A stretch of DNA of 64,000 bases, from positions 881,022 to 945,021 of the forward strand of contig OY282376.1 in assembly GCA_958295845.1 (NCBI GenBank), written 5' to 3'. Position 1 is the stretch's first letter, and each line of letters opens with the position of its first letter. This document shows, piece after piece, positions 16,125 to 24,323 of this stretch. The DNA is from Caldilineaceae bacterium. GTDB lineage: Bacteria > Chloroflexota > Anaerolineae > Caldilineales > Caldilineaceae. Position numbers and translations under genes: made by a program. The notes under the pieces were generated by a model. That model did no database searches, was not told where the DNA came from, and saw only the letters and a list, made by a program, of their open reading frames with translations.

Positions 16125-18371
16125 GTGAGCACCCTCCATTTCGAGAAGCTCTCCCAGTACGATCGCGCCGCCGAACCGGTCACCGTCAGCATACCCTTTG
16201 CCCAGGGCAAACTGCCCGACGCAACCCATCTTGTCATCGAAGACGACGGCCAGGCCTTGCCCTCCCAACAGCGTGCCCTCGCCCACTGGTCCGATGGCAG
16301 CGTCAAGTGGCTGCTCGTCCACCTCCAACCGGACCTTCCCGGTAACCTGTCCAAGACGCTCAACTTCCGCACCGCTTCTGGTCCAGCGCCGCAGCCGCCG
16401 CAGCAGGTGCAGGTGACCGAGGATGCCGACGGCCTGCTCGTCGACACCGGGCCCCTCCGTTTTCGCGTACCGCGCGACGGTTTCCTCCCCGTTCAGGATG
16501 TCGTCCTCGCCGGGGGTCCGGCGTGGCCCGAACCTTTCGCCGGATTCACAATCGAGACCGATGCCGCCGCGGCCGGTAGTAGCAGCGGCGCCGTCGAGCT
16601 GGAGATCGATGAGGCCGGCCCGCTCCGTGTCGTCATTCTCGTGCGCGGCCGCCATCTCCAACCTGACGGGACCGAATTCCTGGCCCTGCGCGGCCGCATC
16701 ACCGCCTACGCCGGCAAGCCATACATCGAAGTCGAGCACCAGTTCCTGCACACATTGGACCTTCCCCAAGTAACACTGCAAAGTCTGCGCCTGGACTTCG
16801 CCGCCCCGCCAGCCGAAAAGTCGCCCCAACTCGCTCTCGGCGAAGGCTGGTACCGAACCTCTATCACCGAGAGCGACAACGAAGTCTCACAGACCTTGGA
16901 CACCGAAACGATGCTCTACCAGTCCAACGAGCACTTTATCGACTCCTATTACGGCGACTTCTGGACCGACTGGCGCGACGAGCAGGGCGGACTCTGCCTT
17001 TCCATCCACCAGGCCCACCAGAACTTCCCCAAAAAACTGCACGGCCACACACACGGCATCGCCTGCTGGCTCTATCCCGCCGGCGAACTAACTGCCCCGA
17101 TCCTGCAGGGCATGGCCAAGACACACCGCATCCAGCTCCACTTCCACGCGCCCGATACCCCCCTCGACGAACTGAGCCAGCGCAGCCTGCAGTTCCAACT
17201 CCCGGATCGGCCTTCGCTGCCGGTCGACTGGTATCGGGCCAACAACACCTGGATCGAGACCTATTTCCCCGAGAATCTGCCACGTCGCCTTTATACGGAT
17301 CTCAATAACCTGCACGATGGACGCCCCAAAGCCCTCGGCATGATGCACTTCGGCGACGCGCCCGATTCCGGCTATACCAATCAGGGCCGCGGTGGCGGCG
17401 AAAACGTCTGGGTCAACAACGAGTACGATCGACCCCACGCCTGTACACTCTACTATGCCCTCACCGGCCAGCGCCGCGCCCTCGACTCCGCCCTCGTCAG
17501 CGCCCGTCACTGGCTCGACGTAGACTTCTGTCACCACCATCCCGACCCGCTGATAGACGGCGGTCTGCGTATCCACACCCGCTACCACGCCACCGGAAGA
17601 TGCACACCCTCCCACGAGTGGACCGAAGGCTTTCTGGACTACTACTTCCTTACCGGTCGCAGGGAAAGCCTGGACGCGGCCAACTCAATCGGCGAAAATA
17701 TCCTCCGCCACATGGCCTTGCCATCGATGCGTCAGCTGGGTGAGGCATCCGTACGTGAAGGGGGATGGGCCCTGCGCGCCTATGTCGGCCTCTGGCTCGG
17801 AACCGGCGAACAGCGCTGGCGCGACGAAGCCAAGCAGCTGATCGAGATGTTCCTCGACTGGCATGACGAATATGGCGCGCTCCTCGCCCCCTATACCAGC
17901 CACACCATGCCGCGCGTACCCTTCATGATCTCCCTGACCGTTTGCTCTTTTGCCCGCTATCTGCTCATCGAAGATGACGAAAGAGTCAAGCGCCTGATTG
18001 TGTCGGTGATGGATGATCTCATCGAACACTGTCTCGGACCGGACGGCGTCTTCTACTACAAAGAACTCCCGTCCCTTCAGCGGACTGCCCCCACGCCCCA
18101 TGCGCTGGAAGCGCTCACCTACGCCTGGCGCATCAGCGGCGACGACCGCTACCTGAAAGTCGCGGCCAACACCTTCGCTGCGTTGACGGCAAACCTGGAA
18201 GGTAAGGAAGGCGGTCCCAAATTCGCCGATCCCTCCGGCGCCGTAATCGACGGCGTAGGGGGCGGACGCATCTTCGCCGACAAATACACATCCCTGATAC
18301 TCTACGCCGGCGCCGCCGCCCCCCTCGGCCTGCTGGACTGGTACGAATATCCCTTTCCCGGCGCAGCCTGA
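16125..18371 (+). CDS. PcRGLX/YetA-like protein (exo-rhamnogalacturonan lyase-like)
   Basis: About 748 residues. The N-terminal third has the RIFT-barrel pattern of the PcRGLX/YetA family (FAQGKLPDATHLVIEDDGQ, HWSDGSVKWLLVHL). A middle beta-sandwich follows. The last ~320 residues look like an alpha/alpha toroid (HACTLYYALTGQRRALDSAL, PSHEWTEGFLDYYFLTGRR). The fungal namesake is a PL26 rhamnogalacturonan exolyase, so a glycan lyase or hydrolase is expected; the true substrate is open. The frame begins at a GTG at 16104, but AAGGAGA at 16109-16115 points to the GTG at 16125. No signal peptide is evident. The GH43-like gene follows 118 nt later. Confidence 0.78.
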   Translation: MSTLHFEKLSQYDRAAEPVTVSIPFAQGKLPDATHLVIEDDGQALPSQQRALAHWSDGSVKWLLVHLQPDLPGNLSKTLNFRTASGPAPQPPQQVQVTEDADGLLVDTGPLRFRVPRDGFLPVQDVVLAGGPAWPEPFAGFTIETDAAAAGSSSGAVELEIDEAGPLRVVILVRGRHLQPDGTEFLALRGRITAYAGKPYIEVEHQFLHTLDLPQVTLQSLRLDFAAPPAEKSPQLALGEGWYRTSITESDNEVSQTLDTETMLYQSNEHFIDSYYGDFWTDWRDEQGGLCLSIHQAHQNFPKKLHGHTHGIACWLYPAGELTAPILQGMAKTHRIQLHFHAPDTPLDELSQRSLQFQLPDRPSLPVDWYRANNTWIETYFPENLPRRLYTDLNNLHDGRPKALGMMHFGDAPDSGYTNQGRGGGENVWVNNEYDRPHACTLYYALTGQRRALDSALVSARHWLDVDFCHHHPDPLIDGGLRIHTRYHATGRCTPSHEWTEGFLDYYFLTGRRESLDAANSIGENILRHMALPSMRQLGEASVREGGWALRAYVGLWLGTGEQRWRDEAKQLIEMFLDWHDEYGALLAPYTSHTMPRVPFMISLTVCSFARYLLIEDDERVKRLIVSVMDDLIEHCLGPDGVFYYKELPSLQRTAPTPHALEALTYAWRISGDDRYLKVAANTFAALTANLEGKEGGPKFADPSGAVIDGVGGGRIFADKYTSLILYAGAAAPLGLLDWYEYPFPGAA

Positions 18372-18489
18372 AACGCGCCGGGAGGTCCGCCTTTCCAATG
18401 AGCTACGCTGGCGGCACAGTCTGCCCCTCGCCCGATTTCCCTACAACCGGAGTAGGCATCGGGCAGTATCGCCCACCAGGAGACGATTT

Positions 18490-19410
18490 ATGCAGGTAAA
18501 GCGCCTTTCCCCCAACCCCATTATCAAGCCTGCCCTCGACGAGTCCATCGGCGCCAATATCAACGGGCCCTCACTCCTGCTCGTCCCCGACTGGCTGCCG
18601 AAGCCACTGGGCCGATACTACCTCTATTTCGCCCACCATCAGGGCAAATCTATCCGCCTGGCCTATGCCGACGCGCTGACTGGGCCATGGACCGTTTACT
18701 CGCCAGGCACGCTGCGACTGGAACAGACCCCCTGCTACCACCATATCGCCAGCCCCGACCTGCATATCGACAACAACAACCGGCGCATTCTGATGTACTA
18801 TCACGGACCGTTTGTGCCCCCGCAAGAGCTTGACGCCGATCCGCTGAAGCAGAGGTTTCCCAATCTGAATGGACAGCGATCACTGTTGGCTACTTCTGAG
18901 GATGGTATCAATTTTGACTCCGGCAAGGAGGTCTTCGGTCCTAGCTATTTTAGGATCTTCCGCTATCCTGAGACCGCCGACGGTTGGGTCTATGCGCTGG
19001 GGATGCCTGGTATCATTTTCCGCAGCCGCGACGGGCGCACAAACTTCGAACCAGGCCCCGTCCTCTTCAATCACGACCAGCGGCATACGGCTCTGCTCCT
19101 GCGCGACGACATCCTCTACGTCTTCTATTCCCGCGCCGGCGACTGCCCGGAACACATCCTCTGCTCCACCGTCGACCTGCGCCCGGACTGGAAGGAGTGG
19201 AAGGCCTCCGCCCCCTTCTCGATCCTGGAGCCGGAAACCGACTACGAAGGTGTCGACCTGCCCTTGGAACCATCGCAGCGCGGCGCCATCCACCAACCCG
19301 CCCGCCAGCTGCGCGATCCCGGCATCTACCAGGAAGACGGCCGCGTCTATCTCCTCTACGCAGTCGCCGGCGAAAGCGGCATCGCGCTGGCCGAACTCCG
19401 GATCAATTGA
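18490..19410 (+). CDS. GH43-like five-bladed beta-propeller protein
   Basis: A 306-residue protein with the blade-like repeats of GH43/GH32/GH130-type propellers. Visible segments include NPIIKPALDESIGANINGPS at the N-terminus, YYLYFAHHQGKSIRLAYAD, GPWTVYSPGTL, DLHIDNNNRRILMYYHGP and RVYLLYAVAGESGIALAEL. These SxLYYAxxxG and GPWxxY patterns are typical of arabinosidase/xylosidase-like or mannoside phosphorylase-like enzymes. Catalytic acids cannot be assigned with confidence. There is no signal peptide. It likely trims the product of the neighbouring lyase-like protein. Confidence 0.75.
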   Translation: MQVKRLSPNPIIKPALDESIGANINGPSLLLVPDWLPKPLGRYYLYFAHHQGKSIRLAYADALTGPWTVYSPGTLRLEQTPCYHHIASPDLHIDNNNRRILMYYHGPFVPPQELDADPLKQRFPNLNGQRSLLATSEDGINFDSGKEVFGPSYFRIFRYPETADGWVYALGMPGIIFRSRDGRTNFEPGPVLFNHDQRHTALLLRDDILYVFYSRAGDCPEHILCSTVDLRPDWKEWKASAPFSILEPETDYEGVDLPLEPSQRGAIHQPARQLRDPGIYQEDGRVYLLYAVAGESGIALAELRIN

Positions 19411-19466
19411 CCAAATTGCAAGACCGTTGCTCCCAGACGCTAGTCTGACTCAAAGTTCCAGACAGT

Positions 19467-19841
19467 TTACACAAGATCGTCTAGGCTGACTTCAAGTGCT
19501 TGTGCAATCGAAGCCAGTGTCCTGGCAGAGCCCACGCGCCTACCCGTCTCGATCTGGGAGAGATAGACCGGGCTGATATTGATTGCCCCTGCCAGCGTTT
19601 TCTGACTCATGCCTCGGTACTCGCGATATACCTTTATCGGGCTTACACCTGACAAGAGCCGGTCAACCACTTCAACCGGAAACGACTCGCCCCCCTCATC
19701 GACTGCAAGATCATAGATTTCTTCATCACTCAGATCTGCTTCGGTTTCTCCATCTTTCGACAAGCGTACATACTCGCGCCAGGGAATCACGGCAAACATC
19801 GGTTGCCCGGTGTCATCGTGAATGATCTGCAGATTGCTCAT
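19467..19841 (-). CDS. Xre-type antitoxin with Phd-like N-terminus
   Basis: A 124-residue protein. The N-terminus MSNLQIIHDDTGQPMFAVIP resembles antitoxin dimerisation segments that end in a WxEY motif. The C-terminal helix-turn-helix reads YRGMSQKTLAGAINISPVYL then SQIETGRRVGSARTLASIA, a clear Xre domain. The open frame reaches 20054, but AGGAGG at 19851-19856 and family similarity fix the start at the ATG of 19841. It is the second gene after the RelE-like toxin and overlaps the end of that gene's region, as in HigBA-type modules. It likely represses the pair's promoter. Confidence 0.88.
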   Translation of the reverse strand: MSNLQIIHDDTGQPMFAVIPWREYVRLSKDGETEADLSDEEIYDLAVDEGGESFPVEVVDRLLSGVSPIKVYREYRGMSQKTLAGAINISPVYLSQIETGRRVGSARTLASIAQALEVSLDDLV

Positions 19842-19854
19842 GAGAACAGTCCTC

Positions 19855-20115
19855 CTACTGCCTGTAAGCCTGACCGCGTGGAGCGATGCGCAATACATCG
19901 ATCGCGCATGCCTTATCTTCTCTCTCAAATATGACTCGAAATCCGCCAACACGTAGACGAAAACCCGGTCGCCCCACCAGCGGAGCAATGTCAACATCTC
20001 GCCGGTCGGGGTCCTCCGCCAACCTGTCCAATGCCCGACGAATGCGCTCGGCACTCTGGCGAGGCATCCTCTAAAGGGCCTTAATGGCCTGTTTCTTTAT
20101 CGTCAGTCTGTACAC
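19855..20115 (-). pseudogene. RelE/ParE-family toxin with an in-frame TAG near the N-terminus
   Basis: The intact-looking part (20067-19855, 70 residues) reads PRQSAERIRRALDRLAEDP, then GFRLRVGGFRVIFEREDK and DVLRIAPRGQAYR, a RelE/HigB-like fold. It lacks the usual first ~15 residues. In the same frame, GTG at 20115 with GGAGA five nt upstream would encode YRLTIKKQAIKAL, exactly the missing N-terminus. That segment ends at a TAG (20073-20071) two codons before the ATG at 20067. Repairing that single codon gives 85-86 residues, the family norm. It is probably a toxin silenced by a nonsense mutation; truncated translation from 20067 or a sequencing error are alternatives. Confidence 0.8.
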
Positions 20116-20296
20116 TGAGTTCTCCGCACAAATAGGACTATAGCATAATGCTTAATTTTCGACCAAGCTTTTTGCTATACTAGCTCCTGCTGCAAACATA
20201 CATAAAGCATTGAAAAACCCATTTAAGACACTAAGCAATGGTCAGGCGGCCGCATACTCTCCGAACACCCGGCGCAGGCGACAACCGGCTTTTTGA

Positions 20297-20326
20297 TTGA
20301 CCCATACGCGGGCCTGCTGCTACAAT
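20297..20326 (+). promoter_or_regulatory. Promoter of the glutaredoxin-thioredoxin reductase gene
   Basis: TTGACC (20297-20302), 18-nt spacer, and extended -10 TGC-TACAAT (20318-20326). The expected transcript start is near 20333, about 138 nt before the chosen start codon. The remainder of the gap 20116-20470 contains an AT-rich stretch with the inverted repeat AGCAT-A-ATGCT at 20142-20152, a possible operator for the divergent toxin-antitoxin genes. Confidence 0.6.
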
Positions 20327-20470
20327 GCTGACAACAATACGCGTCGCCTCAGCTCCGACCGTCGCAACAGCGATCAGCAGGGTAGCTGAATATGCAGTAG
20401 GCATATTGCTCTGCTCTTTAGAATGGAGACAAGAGCGGGCGAATACGCTCCTAGCAAAAAGGCAAAACCA

Positions 20471-21721
20471 ATGCCCGATTCTTCATCCGATATTGTCGTC
20501 TACGGCGCCTTCTGGTGCCCCGACTGCCGCCGCAGCAAACAGTTCCTCGGCGAACACCAGATCCCATATCAATGGGTAAACATCGAAGAGGACGCCGACG
20601 CCGAACGGCGCGTCATCGAGATGAACGATGGCAAACGCATCATACCCACCATCCTCTTCGCCGACGGTTCCCGGCTCGTCGAACCGAGCAACGCCGAACT
20701 GGCCGCAAAACTGGGTCTGAAAACAGAGGCCAGCCGCCAGCACTACCCGGTGATCGTTGTCGGCGGCGGCCCTGCCGGCCTGACCGCGGCCCTCTACCTG
20801 GCCCGTGAAGGTGTCGACATTCTCATCATCGAGCGCGCCGCCTTTGGCGGCCAGGCCGCGACCACTGAGAAACTGGACAACCTGCCCGGCTTCCCGGACG
20901 GTGTCGACGGCTTTGACTTTGCTCAGCGGCTTAGGGCCCAGGCCGAGCGCTTCGGCGTCGAGCTCCTGCAGGCCCAGGATGTCGCCACAATTCAGCGCCA
21001 GGACAACTATCACCGCATCCAAACCGTCGCCGGCGATGAATACAGCGCCCAGGCCGTCCTGATCGCCACCGGCAGCCGCTACCGCCGCCTCGATGTGCCC
21101 GGCGAAAACGACTATCTCGGTGCCGGTGTTCACTTCTGCGCCACCTGCGATGGCCCCTTCTACAGAGACAGAGAGGTGGCCGTGATAGGCGGCGGCAACA
21201 GCGCCGCGGAGGAAAGCCTGCTGCTGACGAAATTCGCCGAGCGGGTTACACTCCTGGTGCGGGGCTCTACCCTGCACGCGAGTCAGGTAATCCAGGAGTC
21301 GGTGTCCGGCAATGCGAAGATCGAGGTGAGATGGAATACCGAAGTCCAGGAATTCCTCGGCGCCAGGGCGCAACTGAACGGGCTGCGGCTATGGAATAAC
21401 CAGGCCGAAGCCGAGTCGCACATGTCCGTAAATGGCGCTTTCGTCTTCATCGGTCTCCAGCCAAATACGGGGTTCCTCGAGGGGACCGGCGTGCGCCTCA
21501 ACAGGTGGGGTTTCATCGAGACCGGGCATAACCTTACCCACGATTCGGATGAGCGCCTGCCTCTCTTTGTAGACCGGGTTCCAGCCGCACTGGAGTCGAG
21601 TGTCCCCGGTCTCTTTGCCGCCGGAGACGCCCGCGCCGAAAGCACGAAACAGGTCGCCTCGGCCGCCGGCGAGGGCGCAACCGCTGCCCTGCTGATTCGC
21701 GACTATTTAAGAACAGTGTGA
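20471..21721 (+). CDS. Glutaredoxin-thioredoxin reductase fusion
   Basis: About 416 residues. Residues ~7-80 form a glutaredoxin-like domain with the redox pair CPDC in VVYGAFWCPDCRRSKQF and a cis-Pro region KRIIPTILFADGS. Residues ~95-416 are a thioredoxin-reductase-like flavoprotein: FAD motif VVGGGPAGLTAALYLA, active site CATCDG, NADPH motif IGGGNSAAEE, and the C-terminal FAD loop VPGLFAAGDARA. The fused domain is a likely intramolecular electron acceptor. The frame also allows an ATG at 20423; MPDSSSDIVVYG is favoured by domain start, with only a weak AAGG site. It carries its own promoter and no operon partner. Confidence 0.9.
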   Translation: MPDSSSDIVVYGAFWCPDCRRSKQFLGEHQIPYQWVNIEEDADAERRVIEMNDGKRIIPTILFADGSRLVEPSNAELAAKLGLKTEASRQHYPVIVVGGGPAGLTAALYLAREGVDILIIERAAFGGQAATTEKLDNLPGFPDGVDGFDFAQRLRAQAERFGVELLQAQDVATIQRQDNYHRIQTVAGDEYSAQAVLIATGSRYRRLDVPGENDYLGAGVHFCATCDGPFYRDREVAVIGGGNSAAEESLLLTKFAERVTLLVRGSTLHASQVIQESVSGNAKIEVRWNTEVQEFLGARAQLNGLRLWNNQAEAESHMSVNGAFVFIGLQPNTGFLEGTGVRLNRWGFIETGHNLTHDSDERLPLFVDRVPAALESSVPGLFAAGDARAESTKQVASAAGEGATAALLIRDYLRTV

Positions 21722-21734
21722 CAGAATGGACCCC

Positions 21735-21764
21735 TTGCTAGGCGACGGTTTGCTAGGCGACGGT
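21735..21764. repeat. Perfect 15-bp tandem duplication
   Basis: TTGCTAGGCGACGGT occurs twice head-to-tail at 21735-21749 and 21750-21764, in the gap between the reductase and the PhyH gene. The CTAG core also recurs in the dispersed repeats at 11883 and 49453. Confidence 0.85.
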
Positions 21765-21848
21765 GCCATCCAACGTCATTCATCATCGCCATCTGCTCTT
21801 TGGCCACGGGCGATGTACAGAACCCGGCAATATGTTAAGGAGAATTAG

Positions 21849-22682
21849 GTGTTCACACCAGAACAGCGGGATCACATTGACGAGCAGGGCTATCTGATCG
21901 TAGAAAACGCGCTTGAACCCTTCGGTTTGGACCGTGTTCGGGCCGCCTACGAGGCCATTCAAGGTCAGACCGAGCCAGCCTGGGCCGATTCCGTGCGCAA
22001 CGGCACTTACAAGGGCGGCTACGGCAACGGGCCTGACGCACACACCATGGGCGACATTCACCAGTACGACCCCCTCTTCCTGGACATCGCCGAAAATCCG
22101 ACTGTGCTGCCCATCCTCAAAGAGACTGTCGGGCCTGACGTTCAGACAATGGAGATGGTCGCCCACTGCCATCACGCCGGCACAAATGCCCATACCGGTT
22201 GGCATCGAGACTGGCCTGCCTGGCGCCATCCGCAGTTCATGCTCAAGGCCAAAGTCTTCTACTTTCTCGATGATCAGACGCCCGACATGGGCTGCTTCAG
22301 CCTCGTTCCCGGCAGCCACAAGCGGGACCCGCACCCGTCCCGAACCGAGTACGTCGGCGAAACGCTGGAGCAGATGCCGGGGCTGAAAAAGATAGTCGGC
22401 AAGGCCGGCTCTGCCATTATCTGGAACGTTCTCTGCTGGCATACCGGCCTGGCCAACACCAGCGCACGCAACCGCCGCATCCTGATTTACGGATACATGC
22501 CCTTCTGGGTAAAAAAGTGGGGCAGTACGCCCCCGCCCCAGCACATAGTCGACTGGGCCGATACGCCGTACCGCCGCCAGCTCATGGGAATCCATGCCGT
22601 AGAAGGCCGCGCCGCCTGGGATCGCAAAGACGTGCCCTATCTGCCCGAGCACGCCGAAATCGCGACCGCCAAGAAATTCTGA
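21849..22682 (+). CDS. Phytanoyl-CoA dioxygenase (PhyH) family oxygenase
   Basis: A 277-residue Fe(II)/2-oxoglutarate-dependent oxygenase-like protein. The iron ligands appear as HRD in GWHRDWPAWRH (HxD, residues ~116-122) and the distal His in CWHTGLANTSARNRR, whose final arginine should bind 2-oxoglutarate. The N-terminus FTPEQRDHIDEQGYLIVENA is typical of the family. Bacterial members hydroxylate diverse small molecules, often in secondary or one-carbon metabolism; the substrate here is unknown. Translation begins at GTG with AAGGAG seven nt upstream. It lies between the reductase and the GH4 gene. Confidence 0.88.
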   Translation: MFTPEQRDHIDEQGYLIVENALEPFGLDRVRAAYEAIQGQTEPAWADSVRNGTYKGGYGNGPDAHTMGDIHQYDPLFLDIAENPTVLPILKETVGPDVQTMEMVAHCHHAGTNAHTGWHRDWPAWRHPQFMLKAKVFYFLDDQTPDMGCFSLVPGSHKRDPHPSRTEYVGETLEQMPGLKKIVGKAGSAIIWNVLCWHTGLANTSARNRRILIYGYMPFWVKKWGSTPPPQHIVDWADTPYRRQLMGIHAVEGRAAWDRKDVPYLPEHAEIATAKKF

Positions 22683-22839
22683 CCCTAACGAAAGGCGGCC
22701 AAAGCGTGCCGCCTGACCGCTGCTCGATCCGCCTTACCCGGCATGCCGATCATGTAGTTCCGACAGATCCGTCTGCCAGCCATTACAATTCTCTCTGTGC
22801 CCAAAGCAGGTGCACCAGGAATTTTCACAAGGAGTCTCT

Positions 22840-24240
22840 ATGTCCACCCCAATCAAACTGACCGTCATCGGCGCCGGTAGCGCCCAATTCTCCCTCGGCC
22901 TTGTCAAGGACATCTGCCTCACAGAATCTCTCAGCGGCAGCCTCATCTCCTTCATGGACATCGACCCCGACAGGCTCGATATGATCCATAAGCTCGGCGC
23001 ACGCTATGCCAATGAACTTGGCGCCGACCTGCGCTTCGAGAGCACAACCGACCGGCACGATGCCCTCCAGGACGCCGATTTCGTCATCAACACCGCCTCT
23101 GCCAGCAGCCATCAGAAGCAGCGCGACGGTCGTGAGCTGATGGAAAAGTACGGCTACTATCACGGCGGACGTATGCGTCAGAGCAACTTCGTCAATCTCG
23201 ACCTCATGCTCGGCGTGACCGGCGATATGGAGGAAATCTGCCCCGACGCCTGGCTGATCCAGTCCGGCAATCCCGTCTATCAGGGCTGTACCCTCATGAC
23301 CCGCACCTCGAGCATCAAAGTCTGCGGCCTCTGCCATGGCCACTATGGCGTACATCAGATCGCCAGAACACTCGGCTTTACCGACCTTGAAGACCTCACC
23401 TGGCAAGCGCCGGGCCTCAATCACAACATCTGGCTCACCCACTTCTACTACAAGGGCGAAGACGCCTACCCGATTCTCGAAAAGTGGATCGCGGAAGAAG
23501 GCGAAAACTACTGGGAGACCCACGTAGCCGAGCGCACCCACGATATCCAGATGAGCCGCGGCACCATCCATATGTATCGTATGTTTGGTCTCATGCCCAT
23601 CGGTGACACACCCCGCCGCGGTGCCTGGTGGTACCATACCGACATCGACACCAAAAAGTGGTGGTTCCCCCAACCCTGGGGCGGACCCGACACCCATCTC
23701 GCCCGGCCCTACTTTGTCGAAAATCTGGAAAAACGCGTCGCCCAGATGACCAAACTGACCAGCGACCCCTCCACCAGCTTGATCGAAGCCTTCGGCTCGG
23801 AAAAGACGCACGAGCAGCAGGTTCCGATCATCGACGGCCTGGTAAACGACAATGAAGGCCAGTTTCAGGTCAACGTGCCCAACCACGGCGCCCTGGCCGG
23901 CGTCCCCGACGATGTCGTCGTCGAGGTACCCGCCATCGTCAACAGAAGCGGCATCCACCCCATCCGCGTCGACCCGCTTCCCCGCAAAGTCCTTTACACC
24001 CAAATCATGCCCGAAGTTCTGGAAATGGAACGGGAACTGCTCGCCTTTGAGACCGGCGACCGCTCACTTCTCTTCCTGGACGCGCTCGAATGCGAACAGA
24101 CACACTCCTACAACCAGGCGCTCTCCGTCTTCGAGGAGCTCATGGAGATGGGCGGCAACGAAAAACTTAGCGAACATTTCATGTGGGGCCCCGGCCAGGA
24201 AATGCTGCGCCAGCCCGTACGCACCAAAGAACCGGCCTGA
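22840..24240 (+). CDS. Glycoside hydrolase family 4 (alpha-glucosidase/galactosidase/galacturonidase type)
   Basis: About 466 residues. The N-terminal NAD-binding fold reads KLTVIGAGSAQFSLGLVKDI, followed by SFMDIDPDRLDMI, the classical GH4 start. The Mn ligands should be the Cys in KVCGLCHGHYG (residue ~170) and the His in PGLNHNIWLTHF (~196). GH4 enzymes use an NAD+-dependent oxidation-elimination mechanism and act in the cytoplasm on alpha- or beta-glycosides, including uronides. The CHG triplet rather than CHE/CHS leaves specificity open. AAGGAG precedes the ATG at 22840, so the ten extra codons upstream are discarded. TACAAT at 22784 may be its -10 element. Confidence 0.9.
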   Translation: MSTPIKLTVIGAGSAQFSLGLVKDICLTESLSGSLISFMDIDPDRLDMIHKLGARYANELGADLRFESTTDRHDALQDADFVINTASASSHQKQRDGRELMEKYGYYHGGRMRQSNFVNLDLMLGVTGDMEEICPDAWLIQSGNPVYQGCTLMTRTSSIKVCGLCHGHYGVHQIARTLGFTDLEDLTWQAPGLNHNIWLTHFYYKGEDAYPILEKWIAEEGENYWETHVAERTHDIQMSRGTIHMYRMFGLMPIGDTPRRGAWWYHTDIDTKKWWFPQPWGGPDTHLARPYFVENLEKRVAQMTKLTSDPSTSLIEAFGSEKTHEQQVPIIDGLVNDNEGQFQVNVPNHGALAGVPDDVVVEVPAIVNRSGIHPIRVDPLPRKVLYTQIMPEVLEMERELLAFETGDRSLLFLDALECEQTHSYNQALSVFEELMEMGGNEKLSEHFMWGPGQEMLRQPVRTKEPA

Positions 24241-24265
24241 CCCGATCGTGCCCCACAGTAATGCA

Positions 24266-24305
24266 GTGCATGGGACGCGGCGCCTTCACTGCGCGTCCCA
24301 TGCAC
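24266..24305 (+). terminator. Perfect 14-bp hairpin between GH4 and FtsX-like genes
   Basis: GTGCATGGGACGCG (24266-24279) pairs fully with CGCGTCCCATGCAC (24292-24305) across a 12-nt loop. Only a pyrimidine-rich CTTCTCT follows, so it may be a weak terminator or an RNA-stability element separating the two genes. Confidence 0.6.
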
Positions 24306-24323
24306 CTTCTCTGACATAATTCC

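Noticed and set aside
22825..24003. A 392-codon open frame antisense to the GH4 gene
   Set aside because: It is a shadow of high third-position GC in the real gene; it has no ribosome site or recognisable domain.
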